Positions 7,906-14,052 of a stretch of 22,730 nucleotides of DNA are shown here, in pieces. The stretch covers positions 1-22,730 of the forward strand of contig JAAXHF010000264.1 in the NCBI GenBank assembly GCA_012271025.1. Direction: 5' to 3'. The first letter of the stretch is position 1; each line of letters opens with the position of its first letter. This DNA comes from Deltaproteobacteria bacterium (GTDB taxonomy: Bacteria; Desulfobacterota_B; Binatia; Bin18). The translations under genes and the position numbers were made by a program. The notes under the pieces were generated by a model. That model did not search any database, had not been told where the DNA came from, and saw only the letters and a list, made by a program, of their open reading frames with translations.

Positions 7906-10047
7906 TTGATACGACGGCTCATGGCGTTCGCGTGTGGTGTGGTGTGGCTGTGCGCCGCCACCGCTCAGGCTCAGACGCCCCAGCTGATCGCCGTGCCAAC
8001 AACCGAGCTGATTGCGATTGACGGCGTCTTGGACGAGGCCGCCTGGCAGACCGCCCAGACTATCGACACCCTGCGTCAACGCGAGCCGGACGAGGGCGCG
8101 CCCGCCTCCGAACGCACCCAGGTCCGCGTCCTGTATTCGTCCACCCGGCTGTACGTCGGCATTACCTGCTTTGACTCCAACCCCGAGGCGATTGTGGTCT
8201 CGCGCTTTGACCGCGACGCCAAGCTTGACGCCGACGACCGGGTGAGTCTGCTGTTCGACACCTTTCACGACCGCCGCAACGCCTTCATCTTCCAGGTCAA
8301 CGCCGTCGGTGCCCGCTTTGATCAGATTATCTCCGACGAGGGCCAGGATCTGAACCCGGACTGGAACGGCATCTGGTATGCCAGGACGCGGGTGACTCCG
8401 CAGGGCTGGACGGCGGAGGTGGCGATTCCCTTTCAGACGCTGAGCTTCGCGCCCGGTCAGACCGTATGGGGGTTCAACGTCCAGCGGATGATCAAGCGCA
8501 ACAACGAGGAAGCGGTGTGGGCGGGGTATCGACAGAATCTGGACTTTTTTCGGGTCTCGGAGGCCGGCATGTTGACCGGCCTGGCCAATATCAACCAAGG
8601 GCTGGGGCTGGACGTGTCGCCGTTCTTTTCGGCTATTCCCAGACGCGGGGCGACCAACTTCCAGCCGGGGCTGAACGCCTTCTATAAGCTCACCCCGGGG
8701 CTGACCCTGAGCGTCACCCTGAACACCGATTTCGGGGAGACCGTGGTCGATGATTCGCAGGTCAACCTGACTCGTTTTTCGCTCTTTTTTCCTGAGAAAC
8801 GCCAGTTCTTTTTGGAGGACGCCGGCAATTTTGCGGTGGACGATCTGACCAGCACCTCCTCGCGTCGTCCCCTGCTCATTCCCTTTTTCAGCCGGCGGAT
8901 CGGCCTCGACGCGGACGGCAAGGCCACCGATCTGCTGGGCGGCGTCAAGCTGAGCGGCCGAACCGGCCCCTATCGGCTGGGCATCATGAGCGTTCAAGCC
9001 CAACAGCGCGAGCCCGTCCCGGGTGAGAACTTCAGCGTCATCCGGGTGAAACGCGACCTGTTCACCAAATCCTCAGTCGGCTTTATTGCCACCCGCCGCA
9101 CGCCCGAACGCGGGCCGGCCAGCGGCTTGGCCGGGGGGGACTTCCGCTACAGCACCTCGGAGCTGGGGGGGAATAAAAATCTGTCGTGGTCGGCCTTCTT
9201 TCTGAAGAGTTTCATTCCGGGGGCGACCAGAGACATGGCCTGGGGTACGACCCTCAATATGCCCAACGACACCTGGGAGGTCTCGACCTCGTATCAGGAG
9301 ATACAGGAAGATTTTGACGCCACCATGGGCTTTGTCCGGCGTTACGGCTTCCGTCGCTTCCGCTGGTTTGTACGCGCCGCGCCGCGCCCGAGGCGCTGGG
9401 CCACCCGCCAGGTCTCGTGCGGCTCGGGCGGCAGCTATTACGCCGACCCGCAGACCAACGGGCTGCTGAGCCGCTTTGTCGGCTTCCCCTGCTGGTGGCG
9501 TTTCGACAGCGGAGACGAACTCCGAGCCTTTACTTTTCATGCCTTCGAGCGCCTGGTCGAGGATTTCGAGATCAGCGACGGGGTGGCGATCCCGCCGGGC
9601 AGCTATCGCTACCGCCGTTACCGGACCGAATTCCAGAGCGCCGACAAGCGCCCGGTCGTGCTCTACCTGCGTTACGAGTGGGGCAGGTTCTACAGCGGCA
9701 AGAAGGACGACTGGACCGGACGGGTGGAGTTTCGGCCCGGGCCGTATGTCTTCCTGAGCAGCGAGTACCAGCAAAACGATGTGCGCCTGGCCGAGGGCAA
9801 CTTTGTCGTCCGGTTGATCCGAACCCAGCTCAGCCTGGCGCTCAACCCCGACCTGTCGTGGTTCAGCCTGGTGCAGTATGACACGGTCTCGGATATGCTC
9901 AGCCTGAACAGCCAGCTGCGCTGGATCATCGAGCCCGGCAATGACTTTTTTATCGTCTACAACCACAACTGGTACGCCCAGACGGACCGTTTCGGGTCGG
10001 CCCTGCGCGAGGGCCGGATCAAGGTCCGCTATACCTACCGCTTCTGA
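7906..10047 (+). CDS. DUF5916 outer-membrane protein with CBM9-like N-domain, copy 1
   Basis: About 713 aa. Signal peptide ending AQA before QTPQ, then a CBM9-like/DOMON-type beta-sandwich (roughly residues 25-215, with IDGVLDEAAW, RVLYSSTRLYVGI, DDRVSLLFDTFHDRRN, GWTAEVAIPF), then a long beta-barrel region with PEKRQFFLEDAGNF, typical of DUF5916. The chain ends in YTYRF, a terminal Phe as required for outer-membrane barrel insertion. Role unknown; surface glycan binding or uptake is plausible. Start is uncertain: TTG 7906 gives a signal with two arginines, ATG 7921 gives one without positive charge, and GTG 7882 is also open; none has a clear ribosome site. The reading frame is open back to 7717, overlapping the hydratase, but that part is not protein-like. 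A close paralogue follows 59 nt later. Confidence 0.82.
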   Translation: MIRRLMAFACGVVWLCAATAQAQTPQLIAVPTTELIAIDGVLDEAAWQTAQTIDTLRQREPDEGAPASERTQVRVLYSSTRLYVGITCFDSNPEAIVVSRFDRDAKLDADDRVSLLFDTFHDRRNAFIFQVNAVGARFDQIISDEGQDLNPDWNGIWYARTRVTPQGWTAEVAIPFQTLSFAPGQTVWGFNVQRMIKRNNEEAVWAGYRQNLDFFRVSEAGMLTGLANINQGLGLDVSPFFSAIPRRGATNFQPGLNAFYKLTPGLTLSVTLNTDFGETVVDDSQVNLTRFSLFFPEKRQFFLEDAGNFAVDDLTSTSSRRPLLIPFFSRRIGLDADGKATDLLGGVKLSGRTGPYRLGIMSVQAQQREPVPGENFSVIRVKRDLFTKSSVGFIATRRTPERGPASGLAGGDFRYSTSELGGNKNLSWSAFFLKSFIPGATRDMAWGTTLNMPNDTWEVSTSYQEIQEDFDATMGFVRRYGFRRFRWFVRAAPRPRRWATRQVSCGSGGSYYADPQTNGLLSRFVGFPCWWRFDSGDELRAFTFHAFERLVEDFEISDGVAIPPGSYRYRRYRTEFQSADKRPVVLYLRYEWGRFYSGKKDDWTGRVEFRPGPYVFLSSEYQQNDVRLAEGNFVVRLIRTQLSLALNPDLSWFSLVQYDTVSDMLSLNSQLRWIIEPGNDFFIVYNHNWYAQTDRFGSALREGRIKVRYTYRF

Positions 10048-12241
10048 GCGACGGTCGCCGGGGGCGGGAGACGCCCGTTCCGGAGCGAAGCCTGATCCCT
10101 TCTCGATACGGTGGATAGCATCTTTCACTTTTTGCGTGGCCTGCCTGTGCGCCGCCCCCGCTCAGGCTCAGACGCCCCAGCTGATCGCCGTGCCAACGAC
10201 CGAACTGATTACGGTGGACGGCGTCTTGGACGAAGCCGCCTGGCAGACCGCCCAGACCATCGACACTCTGCGGCAACGCGAACCCGACGAGGGTGCGCCC
10301 GCCTCCGAACGCACCCAGGTGCGCGTCCTGTACTCGCCCACCCGGTTGTACGTCGGCATTACCTGCTTTGACTCCAACCCCGAGGCGATTGTGGTCTCGC
10401 GCTTTGACCGTGATGCCAAACTCGACGCCGACGACCGGGTGAGCCTGCTGTTCGACACCTTTCACGACCGCCGCAACGCCTTCATCTTTCAGATCAACGC
10501 CGTGGGCGCCCGCTTTGACCAGATCATCTCCGACGAGGGCCAGGACCGGAATCCCGACTGGAACGGCATCTGGTACGCCAGGACCCGGATGACCCCGCAG
10601 GGCTGGACGGCGGAAGTCGCGATTCCCTTTCAGACGCTCAGCTTCGCACCCGGCCAGACCGTCTGGGGGTTCAACGTCCAACGGATGCTCAAGCGCAACA
10701 ACGAGGAAGCGGTGTGGGCCGGCTATCGGCAGAATCTGAACTTTTTCCGGGTCTCGGAGGCCGGCATGTTGACCGGCCTGGTCGGCCTGTCGCAGGGACT
10801 GGGAATCGACCTTGTTCCCTCCTGGTCACTGATACCCAGACGGGGGGCGACCAACTTCCAGCCGTCCCTGGACGTGTTTTACAAGCTCACGCCGAGCTTG
10901 ACCCTCAGCATGAGCCTGAACACCGACTTCGGCGAAACCGAGGTGGACGACGCCCAGGTCAATCTGACCCGTTTTTCGCTCTTTTTTCCTGAGAAGCGCC
11001 AGTTCTTTTTGGAAGACGCCGGCAACTTTGCGGTTGACGGGCTGACCCCGACATCCGGCCCGCTGGTCATCATTCCGTTTTTCAGCCGACGGATCGGGAT
11101 TTCCGACGACGGAAAAACCGTCGATGTGCTCAGCGGCGGAAAGCTCAGCGGCCGGACCGGGCCGTATCGGATCGGCCTGATGAGCGTGCAGACCCAGAAC
11201 CGGGGCCGCGTGCCCGGCGAGAACTTCAGCATCGTTCGGGTCAAGCGCAATATCCTGACCAAATCCTCAGTCGGCTTCATTGCCACCCGCCGGACTCCAG
11301 AACGCGGACCGGCGACCGGCTTGGCCGGGACTGACTTCCGCTACAGCACCTCGGAGCTAGGGGGCGATAAGAACCTGGAGTTATCGTCCTTTGTCTTGCG
11401 CAGCTTTGTACCGGGCACGACCAAGAATCTGGCCTGGGGCAGCCAGCTCAGCCTGCCCAACGATACGTGGCGGATCTTCGGCACCTACCGTGAGGTGCAA
11501 CAAGAGTTTGAGGCGACCATGGGCTTTGTGCCGCGGACCGGTATCCGGCGTTTTGGCTGGTTTCTCCAGTACGCCCCACGTCCCGATCTGTGGCAGACCC
11601 GTCAGGTGAGCTGCGCCTTTGACGGCAACTATTTTGCCGATCCCGATATCGGAACGCTGCTGACCCGGAATGTCAACTTTCCGTGCGAGTGGCGGTTTGA
11701 GAGCGGGGATGTCGTCCGCTTTCGCACAATCCAGACCTTTGAGCGCCTGCATGAGGAGTTTCGCATCAGTGAGGGGGTGACGATCCCGCCGGGCGACTAT
11801 GTATTCCGTCGCCAGCGGATCGAGTTTGACAGCGCGGATAAGCGCAAGCTGGGGGTCTTTGTCCGCTACGACTGGGGACATTTTTTCAGCGGGCGCCGGG
11901 ACGACTGGATCGGCCGGCTGGCTTTCCGGCCCGGTCCGGCCGTTTTTTTCAGCGGCGAGTATCAGCAGAACGATGTCCGCCTGCCGTGGGGCAGCTTTGT
12001 GGTGCGCCTGGTCCGGGCGCGGCTCAACCTGGCGCTCAACCCGGATGTGTCGTGGTTCGCCTTTGGTCAGTACGACACGGTGTCGGACACCCTGGGGCTG
12101 CATACCCAGCTGCGCTGGATCATCGAGCCCGGCAACGAGCTGTTCGTGGTGTATAACCACAACTGGCTCATCCGTGACGACGCAATACGCTCGACCGTGC
12201 GCGAAGGCCGGATCAAGGCTGGCTATACGTATCGCTTCTAG
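9941..12241 (+). CDS. DUF5916 outer-membrane protein with CBM9-like N-domain, copy 2 (start unresolved)
   Basis: Tandem paralogue of the preceding gene. Homology with copy 1 begins near 10097. The mature N-domain differs by about eight residues over roughly 205, while the barrel is much more diverged, perhaps 60 percent identical by eye. It keeps the signal-peptide hydrophobic core (FTFCVACLCAAPAQA), PEKRQFFLEDAGNF and the terminal YTYRF, so the mature part is intact. The coordinate given is the only in-frame ATG; it lies inside copy 1 and its first 55 or so residues are not protein-like. At the positions of the TTG and ATG of copy 1 this copy has TCG (10103) and GCA (10118). ATA at 10106 or GTG at 10136 are the only nearby alternatives, and the GTG would remove most of the signal peptide. 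It may be expressed from a rare start, by coupling, or not at all. Confidence 0.7.
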   Translation: MTFLSSTTTTGTPRRTVSGRPCARAGSRSAIPTASERRSPGAGDARSGAKPDPFSIRWIASFTFCVACLCAAPAQAQTPQLIAVPTTELITVDGVLDEAAWQTAQTIDTLRQREPDEGAPASERTQVRVLYSPTRLYVGITCFDSNPEAIVVSRFDRDAKLDADDRVSLLFDTFHDRRNAFIFQINAVGARFDQIISDEGQDRNPDWNGIWYARTRMTPQGWTAEVAIPFQTLSFAPGQTVWGFNVQRMLKRNNEEAVWAGYRQNLNFFRVSEAGMLTGLVGLSQGLGIDLVPSWSLIPRRGATNFQPSLDVFYKLTPSLTLSMSLNTDFGETEVDDAQVNLTRFSLFFPEKRQFFLEDAGNFAVDGLTPTSGPLVIIPFFSRRIGISDDGKTVDVLSGGKLSGRTGPYRIGLMSVQTQNRGRVPGENFSIVRVKRNILTKSSVGFIATRRTPERGPATGLAGTDFRYSTSELGGDKNLELSSFVLRSFVPGTTKNLAWGSQLSLPNDTWRIFGTYREVQQEFEATMGFVPRTGIRRFGWFLQYAPRPDLWQTRQVSCAFDGNYFADPDIGTLLTRNVNFPCEWRFESGDVVRFRTIQTFERLHEEFRISEGVTIPPGDYVFRRQRIEFDSADKRKLGVFVRYDWGHFFSGRRDDWIGRLAFRPGPAVFFSGEYQQNDVRLPWGSFVVRLVRARLNLALNPDVSWFAFGQYDTVSDTLGLHTQLRWIIEPGNELFVVYNHNWLIRDDAIRSTVREGRIKAGYTYRF

Positions 12242-12253
12242 GGACGGGAGGGC

Positions 12254-13069
12254 TTACAACAGCGCCTCCAAACGCCGCACGATGTCGGCCGGCAGGGGCG
12301 GCAGGTCGCCGACCGCCGCGTTTTCAGCCACCCGCTCCAGGCGCGAGGTCGCCGGCAGCAGGCTTGACACGTGCGGGTTGGCTGCGGCGTAGGCCAGCAA
12401 GGCCTGGCCAGCGGTGCGGATGCCGTAGGCTTCGAGGAAGGACATATCGTTCCGGCCCACGACTCTGAGCAGCCGTGAGCGGTCAAAGATCGGACACAGC
12501 GGGGTCATGACCAGCACCCCGATGTTCAGCTCGGCGGCCAGGGGCAGGATTTCCCGTTCGGCCTCGCGGTCGCCCAGGTTATAGGGAATCTGGATCGTAT
12601 CGAACACGCCGGTTCGCATGGCCCGCATCATCTCGGGAAACATGCCGGTCCGGTAATCGGTGATGCCGAGCCAGCGGAGTGTTCCTTTGGCTTTGTAGTC
12701 TTCCAGAACAGGCGTCACCTGTTGCCAGCCGGCCATATTGTGAATCTGCATCAGGTCGATGACATCGGTTTGCAGTTTGCGAAACGACTGCTCAATCTGG
12801 CGGCGGGCCGAGGCTGCGTCTGACTGCAAAACCTTGGTGGCGATCAGCACGCCCTCACGGCGACCGCGCAAGACCGTGCCCAGGACTTCTTCGGCCTGCC
12901 CATACATCGGCGCCGTATCGAACAGGTTCACCCCGCAGCGCAGCGCCTCGGTCACCAGCTGCCGGACGTGTTGCACGGCTCGCTCGCCCCGCACGTCGAA
13001 CGACTGCCAGGTGCCCATGGCGACCGTGCTGACCGGGATGCCGGTCCGTCCCAAGCTGCGGTAGTGCAT
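12254..13069 (-). CDS. Aldo/keto reductase
   Basis: 271 aa, a compact member of the NAD(P)H-dependent aldo/keto reductase superfamily, cytosolic TIM barrel. The start YRSLGRTGIPVSTVAMGTW is the classical beta-1 region. The catalytic tetrad is present: D51 and Y56 in FDTAPMYG, K79 in IATKV and H110 in MQIHN. Cofactor-side elements include QIPYNLGDREAE and the late LLPATSRLERVAENAA. It is somewhat shorter than the usual 300 or more residues. The ATG at 13069 is chosen over an upstream ATG at 13093 because the purine-rich GGAGGAAGGGGG (13078-13089) lies 8 nt before it. The 3' end converges on DUF5916 copy 2 with only 12 nt between stop codons. The substrate cannot be predicted. Confidence 0.92.
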   Translation of the reverse strand: MHYRSLGRTGIPVSTVAMGTWQSFDVRGERAVQHVRQLVTEALRCGVNLFDTAPMYGQAEEVLGTVLRGRREGVLIATKVLQSDAASARRQIEQSFRKLQTDVIDLMQIHNMAGWQQVTPVLEDYKAKGTLRWLGITDYRTGMFPEMMRAMRTGVFDTIQIPYNLGDREAEREILPLAAELNIGVLVMTPLCPIFDRSRLLRVVGRNDMSFLEAYGIRTAGQALLAYAAANPHVSSLLPATSRLERVAENAAVGDLPPLPADIVRRLEALL

Positions 13070-13163
13070 GCGTGCGACCCCCTTCCTCCGCATCCGTCTC
13101 GGACAAGGTAGCCTGGATGGAGGGGGAACGGAATCCAGGGGGTCCGGTGAAGGCGCAGGAAAA

Positions 13164-13430
13164 TCAGTTCGTTACCCGGGGCGGCCGTATGCAGGGAATG
13201 TCCGGGGGCCAGGGCAGGTCTTTGGGCCAGTGCTCCAAGAACCAGAGCAGCACGCGAAGATAAGTGTTGGTCTGGCAATGACGGTTCTTCTTTTTGAGAT
13301 CAACAAAGAATGAGCCACGGCTCGCAGCCAAGTGTCCCACCCGCCATAAGCTCACCCCCATTTTGGCCGCATACAGATCGGCCAGCGTGACCAAGGAGTC
13401 GTCTAAGGCATCCAGATATAGGGAATTCAT
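13164..13430 (-). CDS. Small HTH-like protein with HWPxDLxWPxDI C-terminus
   Basis: 88 aa. It resembles a recurrent family of small proteins, best known to me from alphaproteobacteria, with an XRE-like helical part (VTLADLYAAKMGVSLWRVGHLAASRGSFF, about residues 14-42, then DLKKKNRHCQTNTYLRVLLWF) and a conserved tail HWPKDLPWPPDIP (68-80). The helix pattern suggests DNA binding; no function is established. The ATG at 13430 is preferred: a good minus-strand promoter (TTGACA at 13461-13466) predicts transcription starting almost at this codon, so upstream ATGs at 13448 and 13466 would lie inside the promoter. The mRNA would then be nearly leaderless. It is divergent from an HTH regulator 61 bp away and shares a dyad operator with it. 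Confidence 0.65.
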   Translation of the reverse strand: MNSLYLDALDDSLVTLADLYAAKMGVSLWRVGHLAASRGSFFVDLKKKNRHCQTNTYLRVLLWFLEHWPKDLPWPPDIPCIRPPRVTN

Positions 13431-13456
13431 GCCCCATGTATACGGCATAAATTCCC
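13421..13456. promoter_or_regulatory. Long dyad between two divergent HTH genes (operator candidate)
   Basis: GGGAATTCATGCC (13421-13433) and GGCATAAATTCCC (13444-13456) form an inverted repeat with one mismatch and a 10-bp centre; one more pair (13420/13457) extends it. Half-site centres are 23 bp apart, about two helical turns, as expected for an HTH dimer pair. The left arm covers the start codon of the minus-strand gene, the centre covers its -10, and the right arm fills its spacer, so binding would block that promoter. The plus-strand start lies 36 bp beyond. Confidence 0.7.
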
Positions 13457-13466
13457 TTCGTGTCAA
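13437..13466 (-). promoter_or_regulatory. Sigma70-type promoter of the 88-aa HTH-like gene
   Basis: On the minus strand a perfect TTGACA (13461-13466) is followed after 18 nt by TATACA (13437-13442). Transcription would start near 13430, the proposed ATG. The promoter is embedded in the dyad at 13421-13456. On the other strand a weaker element, TATAGG (13480-13485), could be the -10 of the divergent regulator gene. Confidence 0.5.
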
Positions 13467-13491
13467 GCAAAAAAATTGCTATAGGGCATAT

Positions 13492-13947
13492 ATGACCTAT
13501 GCACAGGCTCTTCTTGAGGCTTTGGCCCAAAGCGGACGCTCGGGGAGAGAGGTGTCGATTGACGCGGTAGGCCACGAAAGTGCCATTCGGAGCCTCAAGC
13601 GTGGCTTAGACCTGCGTGTATCGACTCTTCAGGCGCTGTGTCGGGTGCTTGGTCTGGAATTTTACGTTGGCCCGCTACGCGAAACGGGCTCGCAGCCTGC
13701 ACGATCCGAGTCTAGTCCCTACCCAGAGCTGCAAGAGCAAGGTGAGAGATTGGTGTCCTCTGCTGGTGTCGTTCGGGAGGCTGGTCTGAGTCGTGCCGAC
13801 CATCAATTGCTGCGCTCTATCGAGGAAGTGCTGGGCAGGCTGGATGACCCGGACCTTCGGACCGCCCTAGCGAGCTTGATGCGCTTTGCCCACAAACACG
13901 CCGCGTCCGGTCAGGGTGCGGGCGGAGACGTGGAGACGGCACAATAA
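13492..13947 (+). CDS. XRE-like helix-turn-helix regulator
   Basis: 151 aa. The N-terminal part (residues 1-60) has the look of a phage-repressor HTH: a first helix TYAQALLEALAQSGRSGREVS, then IDAVGHESAIRSLKRGLDLRVSTLQALCRVLGLEFYVGP, where HESAIRSLKRG is the likely recognition region. No S24 peptidase domain follows; instead there is a linker rich in Ser, Pro and Glu and a helical C-terminus (LLRSIEEVLGRLDDPDLRTALASLMRFAHKHA), possibly for dimerisation. The ATG at 13492 is chosen because AGGG (13483-13486) lies 5 nt upstream and the protein begins at the first HTH helix; the frame is open further back but through the dyad and promoter region. It probably represses its divergent neighbour, itself or both through the dyad at 13421-13456; this is inference. 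Confidence 0.75.
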   Translation: MTYAQALLEALAQSGRSGREVSIDAVGHESAIRSLKRGLDLRVSTLQALCRVLGLEFYVGPLRETGSQPARSESSPYPELQEQGERLVSSAGVVREAGLSRADHQLLRSIEEVLGRLDDPDLRTALASLMRFAHKHAASGQGAGGDVETAQ

Positions 13948-14052
13948 CGCGCGGCGTGGGCGGAGAAAACCGAATACACGTGATCTTTTCCAGTCCGCCT
14001 TGTTGCTGTCCATGACCGGGTGTTTTCAGCACCAGCCGCCTGATTCTGCGGC

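Noticed and set aside
6870..7961. Long minus-strand open frame (363 codons) across the enoyl-CoA hydratase
   Set aside because: It is antisense to a clear crotonase gene, has no recognisable motif and no ribosome site; such shadows are common in GC-rich DNA.
10062..10076. Small GGGCG-loop-CGCCC hairpin between the two DUF5916 genes as a terminator
   Set aside because: Only a 5-bp stem and no U-tract; too weak to call.
9073..10128. Minus-strand open frame (351 codons) antisense to DUF5916 copy 1
   Set aside because: Similar antisense frames occur in both tandem copies simply because the sense genes are homologous; no signal or domain seen.
13294..13491. N-terminal extension of the HTH regulator to 217 aa
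   Set aside because: The extension would run through the dyad and promoter region and is not protein-like; the ATG at 13492 has a ribosome site and begins the HTH.
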